A stretch of DNA of 64,000 nucleotides from an uncultured bacterium. Lineage in GTDB: Bacteria > Bacillota > Clostridia > UBA1381. The position numbers were made by a program, and so were the translations under genes. The stretch is from contig CAJMRL010000001.1 in the NCBI GenBank assembly GCA_905215805.1, positions 62,001 to 126,000 on the forward strand, given 5' to 3'. Below are positions 8,621-17,946 of this stretch, piece by piece; positions within the stretch are counted from its first letter, which is position 1; each line of letters starts with the position of its first letter. The notes below the pieces were generated by a model. The model did no database searches. It saw only the letters and a program-made list of their open reading frames with translations, and was not told the origin of the DNA.

Positions 8621-9007
8621 TCATAATCCAATAAGCTTTGCCACTACATCGGCATCATTTATGTATGGGTCCTTCCAATACCTTGAGTCGTATGAATTGC
8701 TTGCGTTATCTCCCAGTACATAATAACAGTTGTCCGGTACGGTATGCATATGCCCGGAGATTGATATGGTATCACCCTGAGACGCAGCAATGCGCTTGAC
8801 CAGCAGACTGTCGCCTCTGCGGAAAATGATAATATCCCCGTTTTTTAGTTCGCCGTGCCAACGTAATCCTAAAATGACACTGCCGGCTTTTAATGTCGGT
8901 TCCATAGACGAACTGGGTACATAACCGATGAAGAAGATCATCCGGAAGATAATTGTCATTAGAACCAGGCACAAGACCGGTATAATGATAATATAACGCT
9001 TCTTCAT
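8621..9007 (-). CDS. Signal peptidase I (short form)
   Basis: 128 residues: one N-terminal membrane helix (about 5-25), the nucleophile Ser box (VPSSSMEPTLKAG), the general-base Lys (SLLVKRIAA), and the family box YVLGDNASNSYDSRYW. It is a complete but minimal type I signal peptidase that would cleave exported proteins at the membrane. Its ATG overlaps the stop of the sigma-like gene (ATGA), making it part of the three-gene operon. A dedicated peptidase beside conjugation genes may process ICE-encoded exported proteins such as the large SLH protein; that link is inference. Confidence 0.92.
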   Translation of the reverse strand: MKKRYIIIIPVLCLVLMTIIFRMIFFIGYVPSSSMEPTLKAGSVILGLRWHGELKNGDIIIFRRGDSLLVKRIAASQGDTISISGHMHTVPDNCYYVLGDNASNSYDSRYWKDPYINDADVVAKLIGL

Positions 9008-9552
9008 ATAATGGCTCCAGACAGCCGGTATGCCTGTATTTCGGGACGGCTTTTCAAAAACTTACGAGCTTTGGATGCCCATGATGTTACTAAATTAGGC
9101 GCAGCATGCATGTGCGCACCAATCTCACTGCTGCTGTATCCCTGGCTCATCCAGATAAGAACGTCTATGCCTTTTGCTTCTGAAGGCCAGGCATAAGCTT
9201 TTAGCTTTTTCAGTGTGGTATAAAGCTCTTTTAACTCCACATTTTCAAATGCGGTATTCTCGGGTGAGAAGAGATGATAGTCTTCGGGAAGCTCTTCACA
9301 CTGTATTTTTTTCGTCTCACTTATTAGGGCATCGCAGATCTCGTTCCATATCAGCCGATATGCATATGTAGAAAAACATCCGCCTTTGTCGGTCGCGGCG
9401 GCCTTGCAAAGACCAACACATCCAATCTGGTAAAGATCCTCATAGGAATAAAATCCGGAACTATTGAGACTATGAACCTTATCCTTTATGACTTTACCCA
9501 CCAAGCCCATATTATCTTTCACTTTTTGTTGTATTTCGGGATTTACTTTCAT
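9004..9552 (-). CDS. Sigma-70-family-like RNA polymerase factor
   Basis: 182 residues. Residues 15-80 resemble sigma region 2 (LVGKVIKDKV, then YSYEDLYQIGCVGLCKAA and FSTYAYRLIWNEICDAL), the core-binding and -10-recognition helices. The C-terminal part (about 130-172) contains a helix-turn-helix (GYSSSEIGAHMHAAPNLVTSWASKARKFL) consistent with region 4. It overlaps both neighbours by 4 bases. It may direct transcription of element genes or act as a degenerate regulator; there is no anti-sigma gene next to it. Confidence 0.8.
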   Translation of the reverse strand: MKVNPEIQQKVKDNMGLVGKVIKDKVHSLNSSGFYSYEDLYQIGCVGLCKAAATDKGGCFSTYAYRLIWNEICDALISETKKIQCEELPEDYHLFSPENTAFENVELKELYTTLKKLKAYAWPSEAKGIDVLIWMSQGYSSSEIGAHMHAAPNLVTSWASKARKFLKSRPEIQAYRLSGAII

Positions 9553-10019
9553 GATGCAAACGCCTCCTTTCCCGAACCTTTCAATCTTTTGAGTTTCTTA
9601 TGCTTCTGAAAATGTTCCACAGCTTTTTGACTTTCTTCAATCACGAGTTTACAGTAATATTCACCAAGATAGCCAATATGAGCCTGGGACAGCGGCGCTG
9701 ATATAAGGTTTGCCAGCCAAAGGTACGCTTCTTGTTTTGTCATCATCCCACTGCGATAAAGCTGGTCAAAATAATGATGTGCCGTATTTCTTAAATTCCG
9801 TAGTTCATGATTGGCCATTGTCCCGACTGGAATTCGGGTACCTGCATGTGTTCTGACATAAGCATCACACTCAGGATAGTTTGAACACACATAAAGCATG
9901 GTTCCACGGCTGTTATCACGGTAAATTCCTTCCGCGCTCCTATAGATCACGGTGCTCCCACAATATGGGCAGCGCATTGCTCGGTCTTTCATTCCCTTTC
10001 TTTTTTTCTTCTTTTTCAT
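9549..10019 (-). CDS. Zinc-ribbon protein (topoisomerase-type zinc finger, DUF3268-like)
   Basis: 156 residues. A very basic start (MKKKKKRKGMKDR) is followed by a four-Cys zinc ribbon: CPYCGS near residue 18 and CSNYPECDAYV near residue 45, as in topoisomerase C-terminal fingers. The rest is helical with a conserved-looking HELRNLRNTAHHYFDQL segment. Found in conjugative elements and phages; nucleic-acid binding is likely. AAAGGAGGTG lies upstream, directly after the terminator of the leader RNA, so expression may depend on read-through. First gene of the zinc-ribbon, sigma-like, signal peptidase operon. Confidence 0.8.
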   Translation of the reverse strand: MKKKKKRKGMKDRAMRCPYCGSTVIYRSAEGIYRDNSRGTMLYVCSNYPECDAYVRTHAGTRIPVGTMANHELRNLRNTAHHYFDQLYRSGMMTKQEAYLWLANLISAPLSQAHIGYLGEYYCKLVIEESQKAVEHFQKHKKLKRLKGSGKEAFAS

Positions 10020-10044
10020 AACGTAAAAACACCTCCTTTAAGTA

Positions 10045-10289
10045 ACAAAAAAAGCCGGAAGTCTGCAAAAAAACAAAGCAGAATCAAGCGCTGAAATATT
10101 GGTGTCTCATTCAGCATCGACTCTGCATGTAATTAAGCAGCCTTCCGGCTGGTAATATTCAATTTTGGCCTGCACCATTGTGGATTGCTCAGTGCGCTAA
10201 ATCCGTAACGGTTCCCTCTCCCGCGGGGAAAGGTCTAACACCGTGAATTCATTCGATGTACCGAAAGCCTGGGCGCAAGCCCTTGCCAC
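10045..10289 (-). ncRNA. Candidate structured leader RNA / small RNA ending in a terminator
   Basis: A strong promoter predicts transcription from about 10289. The RNA contains a compact hairpin GGGC-TTGC-GCCC (10268-10279), a G/C-rich central part, then a long compound hairpin: AGCCGGAAG/CTTCCGGCT outer stem (10142-10150 with 10053-10061) enclosing GCAGAG/TTCTGC-like and GCTGAA/TTCAGC helices. A T7 tract follows at once. It therefore looks like a ~245-nt RNA with an intrinsic terminator placed just before the zinc-ribbon gene's ribosome site. I do not recognise T-box, SAM, TPP, cobalamin or SRP signatures. It could be a riboswitch/attenuator or a standalone sRNA. Confidence 0.6.
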
Positions 10290-10295
10290 ATGATT

Positions 10296-10324
10296 AGTAT
10301 AGCAGAATGCAATCCTAATGTCAA
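10296..10324 (-). promoter_or_regulatory. Strong sigma-A-type promoter of the leader RNA
   Basis: Minus-strand TTGACA (10319-10324), a 17-base spacer and TATACT (10296-10301). Near-consensus; it drives the structured leader and the three-gene operon after it. Confidence 0.88.
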
Positions 10325-10408
10325 GCCTTATAGTAATATTTTTAATAATATAATTAAAATTTATTACATTTAGCTATATTTAAAGTTTTTAAATGAGTCT
10401 GACAGCGA

Positions 10409-10966
10409 TTATTCGTCATCTTCACCATCATATTCATCATCGTCATTTTCGTTAGGCCTACGTTTGCCCAAAACATACAATGTAATCAAGGTGCCAACAG
10501 ATAACACAATGCCGCCTCCAAATAAAACAATATGAAATACCGGGATGCCGGCAACAGTGTTTTCTGTTTCTGAACTGACTTCATTGGCTGATGATGTGGT
10601 TATATCAACTTGATCTCCCTGTGTGGCAAGGGCCTGCATCTGAATCAATACCGGTTCCGGGATCGGAATATCCGATTGCAGACACGATAAGATATACTGC
10701 TTGCTGCCTCCGATTTCAAGACGCAGAACGCCGTCGTTACCAACATAGACGGGTCCCGGATAAACTCCCGCGTCAGTACGGAATACAAACCCGACCCCGG
10801 CCCATGCTGTGCCGAGCTGAATCTCTAATTCAGAAGCTTCAAGAACCTGTAATTCGTTTCCGTCAGTTCCCTGAGATACCGCCTGTGCAGGTATTGTAAA
10901 CATGCTGATTGCAAAGAATAGGCATAGGAATAACGGAATAATCCGAGTTTTAAAATTTGTTTTCAT
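10409..10966 (-). CDS. Exported membrane-anchored protein with acidic tail
   Basis: 185 residues from the ATG at 10966 (MKTNFKTRIIPLFLC); AAAGGA lies about 14 bases upstream and an in-frame ATG at 10978 overlaps that ribosome site. A signal peptide (residues 1-28, ending AQA) precedes an unassigned extracytoplasmic domain of about 100 residues. Then comes a membrane helix (HIVLFGGGIVLSVGTLITLYVL) and a cytoplasmic tail ending in a run of Asp/Glu. The topology is single-pass type I. Function unknown; a role at the donor cell envelope is possible given the ICE context. Confidence 0.75.
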   Translation of the reverse strand: MKTNFKTRIIPLFLCLFFAISMFTIPAQAVSQGTDGNELQVLEASELEIQLGTAWAGVGFVFRTDAGVYPGPVYVGNDGVLRLEIGGSKQYILSCLQSDIPIPEPVLIQMQALATQGDQVDITTSSANEVSSETENTVAGIPVFHIVLFGGGIVLSVGTLITLYVLGKRRPNENDDDEYDGEDDE

Positions 10967-11084
10967 TGTTATGACCATTCCTTTCCGCTGCGCTACAAGG
11001 CACAAAAGGTGATGAAACCTAATACTGTAGTGCAGTATTCTAAATTTTGTGTTAAAATGATACTTGAAGATGCAGGCACACTAC

Positions 11085-11282
11085 ACAGCACGTGGAGGTG
11101 AGTGGGAACAGCTATTTTGACTGACCGCATTGTTATGTGTGCCGGATACTCTTTCAAGCACAAATGAGTAGGGCTTTGTACCCTGTAACCTTATCTTTGG
11201 AGAGACAGTCTACTTCAATCTTTCAGCGAGTATCCAGTCCCTGCCTGTTATCCTCAAAAAATATATTTTTTAGGAGTGTGTT
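11085..11282 (+). ncRNA. Candidate IS110 bridge (guide) RNA region
   Basis: Members of the IS110 group carry a guide RNA in the non-coding end upstream of the recombinase. This roughly 200-bp stretch directly before the transposase ATG has no ORF and is the right place and size. I cannot define the target- and donor-binding loops by eye, so only location supports it. GGAGTG just before the ATG is the transposase ribosome site. Confidence 0.45.
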
Positions 11283-12524
11283 ATGTTAAAAATTGTTTAT
11301 CCTATCTGCTGTGGTATGGACGTTCACAAATCTTTTATTGTCGCTTGTATAGCTTCAACCAACGACAAGGGCGTTACTACCTACAAAAGCAAACGTTTCT
11401 CAACTTTTACTAATGATTTGCGTTTCTGTGCAAAGTGGCTTGCCGAAAACAACTGCCAAGACGTCTGCATGGAGTCTACCGGTAAGTATTGGATTCCTGT
11501 CTACAATATCCTTGAACCGTCCTGCAATATCGTTCTTGCCCATCCTAAGTATGTGAAATCTATCCGCGGCAAGAAAACCGATAAAAAGGATGCCAAATGG
11601 ATTGCCGACATCTTTAAGCACGACCTCGTTTCCGGCAGCTTTATGCCTCCTGCTGATATTCGCCAGCTCCGCGATTTAATGCGCTACCATTTTAAGCTGA
11701 CAAATTTCACAACAGGTGAAAAGAATCGTATGCAGAATTGTCTTACCATGTCTAATCTAAAATTAGACGATGTGTTTTCTGATGTTTTTGGTAAAGCTTC
11801 AACAAATATCATAAATCACTTGCTTTCCAATCCCTCAGAAAAGCTGACCGATATATCTAGCTTTCGCACAAAAGGAATGAAAGCTACTGATGAGCAGGTG
11901 TTGTCTGCCGTTGACGGCTGCATATGTGCAGAACAAGCTGAAAAAATGCGTATTATTCGTTCTCATATGGATAATCTTGAGCTGTGCAAGCTGAATTTGG
12001 AGTCTCTCATTCTTTCCGTAAGTGAGAAATATCTTCCACAATTAAATCTCGTTTTGACGGTGCCGGGTATCAAAACCTTTTCCGCTATCACCATAATCTC
12101 AGAAATCGGTGTTGATATGTCCGTGTTCCCAACCTCAAAGCATTTGTGCTCTTGGGCTGGTCTTACTCCTCAAAACAACGAAAGTGCCGGAAAGAAGAAA
12201 ACTACCAGAATCAGCCGTGCAGGTGCATACATAAAACCATTGCTTGTTCAGTGTGCCTTAAGCGCCATCCGCAAGAAAAGCAATCCCGAAATACGGAATC
12301 GTTATCTTTCTATTAAAAAACGCAGAGGTCACAAGAAAGCTATTATTGCTATTGCCAGAATGCTTCTAACGTCAATCTACAATATTCTTAAAAAAAATGA
12401 GCCCTACAATGCCGAGTTTTACCGTCAGGCAGACAAGCCGCCTGTACACAGAACAGTCACTGTTGACGAAGCCATTTACATTTTGCAGCGTCAAGGCTAT
12501 ATTGTGACCCCATCAACTGTCTGA
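11283..12524 (+). CDS. IS110-family DEDD transposase/recombinase
   Basis: 413 residues. The N-terminal RuvC-like DEDD domain shows Asp13 (CCGMDVHKS), the Glu in CMESTGKYW near 65 and the Asp pair in [10 protein letters not shown] near 100. The C-terminal transposase_20 domain contains [18 protein letters not shown] and the catalytic-Ser segment [10 protein letters not shown] near 318. Length is normal for the family and no frameshift is seen, so it is probably active. It recombines DNA guided by the element's own RNA in known members. Confidence 0.93.
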   Translation: MLKIVYPICCGMDVHKSFIVACIASTNDKGVTTYKSKRFSTFTNDLRFCAKWLAENNCQDVCMESTGKYWIPVYNILEPSCNIVLAHPKYVKSIRGKKTDKKDAKWIADIFKHDLVSGSFMPPADIRQLRDLMRYHFKLTNFTTGEKNRMQNCLTMSNLKLDDVFSDVFGKASTNIINHLLSNPSEKLTDISSFRTKGMKATDEQVLSAVDGCICAEQAEKMRIIRSHMDNLELCKLNLESLILSVSEKYLPQLNLVLTVPGIKTFSAITIISEIGVDMSVFPTSKHLCSWAGLTPQNNESAGKKKTTRISRAGAYIKPLLVQCALSAIRKKSNPEIRNRYLSIKKRRGHKKAIIAIARMLLTSIYNILKKNEPYNAEFYRQADKPPVHRTVTVDEAIYILQRQGYIVTPSTV

Positions 12525-12634
12525 CAGTTACGCAAATCTTTTTTTGACCATTTACCGATGGTCTGTTTGCCATGCCTTTTTATTCTGTATTATATTTTTC
12601 TTTATTTGTTTTTTGTTTCAACCTTTCCTCCTGT

Positions 12635-12664
12635 TAAAAATATAGAGGGAGCTTGCGCTCCCTC
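12635..12664 (-). terminator. Terminator of the SLH surface-protein gene
   Basis: GAGGGAGC/GCTCCCTC stem (12657-12664 with 12645-12652) around a four-base loop, with TATATTTTTA downstream on the minus strand. It lies 12 bases past the stop of the large surface-protein gene. Confidence 0.9.
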
Positions 12665-12676
12665 CAGACAGATTTA

Positions 12677-15600
12677 TTATTTTACCCAAGTTTCCTCTTC
12701 AGAATCGACAATCGCCATATGATCGTTTGCTGACTCCATTATATCGTAATATCCCCAATGTGCATTGCTCTTAAGGTCGGTGAATTTATTAAGCGCAGCC
12801 AGGTTATCATTGATAAATTCCTTGTCCGGTGTCCGTCCTGTTGCACGGTTAACCACAGTCACGACCTCGGCGCGGGTGATGTTTACATCCGGCTTAAAGC
12901 TACCGTCTGCATATCCGTTGAGCCATTTTTCGTTGGTAGCGTATGCAATGTCGTCGTAAGCCCAGTGGCTGTTGTTTAAGTCGTTGTACTTGATGCTGAT
13001 TGCACTGCTGCCAAGTTCATAGAATAGATCGTAGCAGCGTACAGCCATGGCAACAAACTCTGCTCTTGTGACAGACGCATTTGGTCTGAAAGTACCGTCC
13101 TCATACCCTTTGATGACATCATACTTTGCAAGATAACCTACATATGCGGCAAACCAATCGTTTTGTGATACATCAGAAAAGCCTGCATTCCCGCTGATGG
13201 ATTCACCTTTTGCTTCGGATATCAGTCGTGCGAAAATGGTTGCAGCCTCGGCACGGGTCATATCTCCGTCCGGTCTGAAGGTTCCATCTTCATAGCCTAC
13301 AATATATGCTTTATGTTCCTGAGCGGGTAAAATGACAATACCGTTATTATCTGTTGTACCCGTAATTTCATTGCCATCTCTGTCTTTTAGAACAACAGTA
13401 TAGTCCGCTTTGGCGTTGCCGTTTCTATCGGTTACAGTGATTGTATACCAATTATCATCATCTAAAGATTTACCTGTGGGCAAAGTCAGTGTTACTTTAT
13501 CTGTTCCAGTGGATTTGGAAACGGAAACAGACTTGCCGTCTTTATCGGTGACTTTGACGTTGACGGAATTATAGCTGCTGCTCCAGCCGCCGCCTCCTCC
13601 GCCGGAAGATGAACCACCGCCGCCGGTTCCGCCTCCGCCTGTGGATTTCACAGGCAATGTTACTTTACCCTGCGAATTAGTTGTACCGCTCTTTGATGTG
13701 GATTTATCCTTAACAGTTACCGAAACGCCTTGAACAGGCTCACCGTCTTTATCAAGCACCGTTACGGTTGTCTGGTTGGAGGTCGTCAAAGTATGTGTAT
13801 CCGGAAGGGTTACAGTAATTTTTCCGTCCTCGATTTTGACAAGTGCATTTGCAATATTTCCATCATTATTGGTAACAGTTACAGTATAGGAAGTTTCAGT
13901 ATCTCCTGTATCCGGCTCACCGTCGCCGTCTGTATCTTCACCGGGTTTATCTTCTGTAATATCCCCGTTGCCATCGTCGCCGGTTACATCTTCATTAAGC
14001 GGCGGTACAGTCACTTTACCGTTTTTATCTGTTACACCGCTGGCCGATACAGGGCGTTCCGGAGAAGTTTCGGAGTTTTCGTCTCCTTCTGACTGATCCG
14101 GTGCTCCTGTAGCATCCGGCTCAACAGTAGCTTCTGGCGCTTGGGTTGCTTCCGGTTCTTCTGACGGTGCGGGGCTTTCTTCTGGTCCGCTTACATCAGG
14201 TGTTTCTTCCGGCTGCTCTGTCTGCTCAGCAGTTTCGGTTATAATGACCGGCATACCGGAAACAGGCGTGTTATCCGCCTTATTCAATACGGTAACTGTT
14301 ACGCGGTTTGCATGATCATCGACCGCAATACCAGCCGGAAGCTGTACGGATATGTTTTCGATCTCCGTTATATTGCCGCTTGCATCCGGCTGGCTCTGGG
14401 TAGTGCTGAGTGTTACGAATGCTTTTTCGATTGCACCCGTCTCATTGACAACCGTTACAATATACCCGTCCACTTCACAATATCCGTTAACGTCTGTATA
14501 ATCAATATTTGTGGGTGGTACGGTTGCCTGACCGTTTTCATTTGTCAAATTTGTCTCACTCTTTTCCGTACTGTCAGTGAATGTTACACTCATATCTTTT
14601 ACAGGTTTATTCTCGCTGTCAGTAACAGTTGCTGTAATCCTGTTTTCGATATCAATCAGTACGCCTTCTGGCAGTTTCACATTGAGCTTGCCATCAGTTA
14701 TTGTGATAAAAGCGTTTTCGATCGGTTTTGTTTCATCTGTTATCAGAACATTGTAGCCGTTTACAACGCCTTTCCCGTCGCTGTCTGTATAATCCTCTGT
14801 AACAGGCGGAACGATAACTCTTCCGAATTCATCGGTTATACCTGTGTAAGATGATTCTGCCAGATCCGTCACAGTAACAGTCTTTCCTGCAATCGGATTG
14901 CCGACAGAATCCAGCACCGTCACCGTAATGCGATTGGCGTGGGTGATTGTTTTGCCCTCCGGAAGTGTAACCGAAATGCTGTCATCCTCATTATAAACCA
15001 CGTAAGCATTTGGGATCACACCAAGTTCATCATTGACAATCACATTGATCTGCTCTACATTGACTTTACCATCCTCATCGGTATAGCCGTCGCTCGCTGT
15101 AGGAAGAGTAAGTTTACCGTAGATGTCGGTGACACCTTTTTCTATAAAGTCTGCGTCTCCTAAAGCAATTATGGTGACACCTTTCTGTGCATTACCATTC
15201 TGATCGGTAACGGTAACAATGACCGGATTTTCCCTTGTAGGTTTCACGCCGTCAGCGAGGTCAACAACAAGATTGTTGCTTTCACCAATATAGATATCAC
15301 AGTTTGGAATTATAACACTGGTCTTGTCTGTCACGGTAACTACATACGTCTTTTTCTCATCGCCGTCATCTGTTCCAACAGTACCATTATCATCACCTGT
15401 TGAACTCTGATTGTTCGGAACGACCAGCTGACCGTTTTTATCAGTAGAACCCGTGGCAGCGTTGTTGTTCTTATCGTAGATAAATATCTGTAAACCCGCT
15501 GCAGGTTCCTGTGTGTCAGTATGGAATGCTGTGATCGTCGTTCTGTCCTCATAATCGAGCAAACGACCGTCTGGCAGTTTGATTGTTACATTATCTTCAA

Positions 15601-17946
15601 CATCAATGGTAATTTCCGAATCAAATACCGGTTTACCATTTTCATCGGTCAAGATGATGGAGTAATCACCGACCTCCGCATCGCCGTCCTCATCGGAGTG
15701 ATCGGTGTCAACAAGCTGCGGGATCTCCACGGTCTGCAATACCGTACCGCAAGTCAAGCACTCGATATGCTTGCTGCCTGCACTTTCAATCGTTGCCGGT
15801 ATATCAATGATCCACTCGGAAGGAGAATGTCCAAGCGGTTCCTTGTATTCTGCCTTGTAGCTGTGTCCGCATGCAGAGCAGGTATAGGTTGTGTATCCAA
15901 GTGTCAGGCAAGTCGGCTCGGTTACCACCGTTTCATAACTGTGCGCTGTTTTATCCGTGTAATCACCCACATAGCTGTCGCCGCAGGACTTACAGGTGTA
16001 CGTTGTATAACCCATCTCGGTACAGGTTGATGCAGTTACAACTGCATCATAGTCGTGAGGTAATTTATCTGTATAATTATCCTTATAACTATCGCCGCAG
16101 CTTTCACATACAAAAGTTGTATAACCCATCTCTGTGCAGGTAGGCGGCGTTACAGTTTCAATATAATGATGCTGCTCACAATCTGTTAAATCCCCAATAT
16201 ATTCCTTGCCGCAATCCGGGCAGGTATAAATCGTGTAGCCATGCTCAGTGCAGGTTGGGGGAATGACCTGCTGGCTGTAATTGTGCTCCGTCATCTCGGT
16301 ATAATCAGCAATATAACTGTCTCCGCAAACAGAACAGGTATAGGTCGTATATCCCATTTCGGTACAAGTAGGCTGCGTAACAACACCCTCATAGCTGTGC
16401 GGTAATTTTTCGGTATAATCGGATATATACTCGTCGCCGCAATCGTTACAGGTATAGGTTGTATATCCATGTTCGGTACAGGTCGGATTTGTTACAACCG
16501 CATTGTAATCATGTTCTGCTTTATCCGTATAATCCGATGTATAGCTGTCGCCGCAGTCGGGGCAGGTATAGACTGTATAACCCATTGCCGTACAGGTTGG
16601 GGCTACTATTTCCGTTTCATAATGATGCCCTGTTGCTTGTGCCAAAACTGTACCGCAGACTTCGCAGAGCTGCGGCGTTGTGCAGGTCGCTTCTGCACCG
16701 GGTGTATGACCAGTAGCCGACTCGGCTTTTATCATTTTTTCGTCACAGCCATTGTTTTGACAGTGATATTCAATGACTCCTTCGCCTGTACAAGTAGGGG
16801 AAGTAACTTCAGTGCCCTCGTCCCATGAATGACCGATTGGATCGGTGTAATCCGAAACATAATTCAAACCACACATGGTGCAAGTAGAAGTGGTATAACC
16901 CTGATCTGTACAAGTCGGCTCTTTCGTAATTCTTTCAAATGCATGCGAAATAATCGGAGTGATGCTGTCCATATAGGTATCGCCGCAAACCGTACAGGTA
17001 TACTCGGTATAACCTACATTGCGGCAAGTAGGAGCAATGACCTCGCTTGTATAGCTGTGGCTGCCGGTAGGAGTCGTTTCCTCATGAAAGTCACCGCAGT
17101 TTTTACAAAGTGTCAAGACAAGCCCGCCTTGTTTACAGGTTGCTTCACGGATCGTAATATCCTCATAATCATGACCGTTTGCAGGGGTGTAATTGCGCTT
17201 TTCTAATCGACCGCAGCCGTCACACTGCCATCTTTCAAATCCCAGATCAGTACAGGTTGGCGCAACGGTTTCTACGTAGCGGTAGTCATGAACATGAGGC
17301 GTATTTGCACTTCCGTCTGAATTTCCGCCGGTACTATCCTCGCTTGAGTTGTCTTCCAGAAGCCAAACGTAGGATACGCCGTTTTCAATCATGTTCTCGC
17401 CGTTGTATTCGTAATCGATCTCATAATAAATAGGGTAATAGCCCGCACTGGTATAATTGGGAGCCGACGTAAGATTGCAGCTTCCCGCCTTTGTCCCATA
17501 TCGGATAGAAGTATGTACACCGGCATCTGATAAATCGGAAACCGTTACAGTATGCGCGCTACCATCTTCTACACCGTAATAGGAACTGACAACAGATTTT
17601 GCGGTTAGATATTCAGTGGTCTCATAGTCGCATTCATCGCAGGACTCAGCTACGTAAAACCTACTGTTGCCAAGCTGCGCATCGATCGTTTCGGTAAAGT
17701 TATGCCGCTCCCTGTTTTCTGTCGCTTGTGCGTGTGTCCCTTTACAAAACTGACAATACTGTCCCTTTTTCAAAATGGTAGTATGATAGGTTTCATTATA
17801 TGGTTCGTATGTTGTATTGTCAAAATCGTAAAAGAAATTGTGGTCGCAGGAATAGAGCGTATATACGTTTTTGTTATAACTATAGATATCCGGTCCTTCT
17901 ACGCTATTCATAGTACCACATGTCTGGCAGACCGATTTGGATAGCG
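12677..17946 (-). CDS. Giant SLH-domain surface protein, 3' exon
   Basis: Second exon of a gene split by a group II intron. Joining 20673 to 17946 gives one frame of about 1,883 residues. This exon starts with CxxC pairs (VCQTCG, YCQFC, CDECD) and an immunoglobulin-like segment, then about 13 tandem modules of pattern PTCTxxGYTTYTCxxCG followed by ~20 residues ending in H-x-Y. Next are six or seven Ig-like/carboxypeptidase-regulatory-like repeats (TVTDxxGNPV ... GxVTVPP), a Pro/Glu/Thr-rich segment, a Gly-rich linker (near GGGTGGGGSSSGGGG), and three SLH domains (GYEDGTFRPDGDMTRAEAA type) for wall anchoring. It probably serves as an adhesin or mating-surface protein. The start codon lies in the other exon. 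Confidence 0.9.

Larger units (their letters stand above)
11050..12600 (+). mobile_element. IS110-family insertion sequence (ends approximate)
   Basis: An intact DEDD transposase is preceded by about 200 bp of non-coding DNA and followed by about 75 bp. IS110 elements lack terminal inverted repeats, so the ends cannot be fixed from sequence alone. The given limits are estimates bounded by the flanking genes' 5' and 3' ends. It lies between an exported-protein gene and the terminator of the SLH protein gene without breaking either. Confidence 0.7.

Noticed and set aside
10045..10289. T-box, SAM or cobalamin riboswitch
   Set aside because: No T-box motif, SAM core or B12 box was found in the leader; left as an unassigned structured RNA.
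15840..17260. Regularly spaced repeats that could suggest a CRISPR array
   Set aside because: The repeats are codon-phased protein modules (PTCTxxGYTTYTC) with varying sequence, not identical repeats with unique spacers; no cas genes are nearby.
12758..17944. Many plus-strand open frames across the large SLH gene
   Set aside because: They are antisense shadows of a repetitive gene: no ribosome sites, Cys/His-rich nonsense composition and fragmented, while the minus-strand frame is continuous with clear domains.
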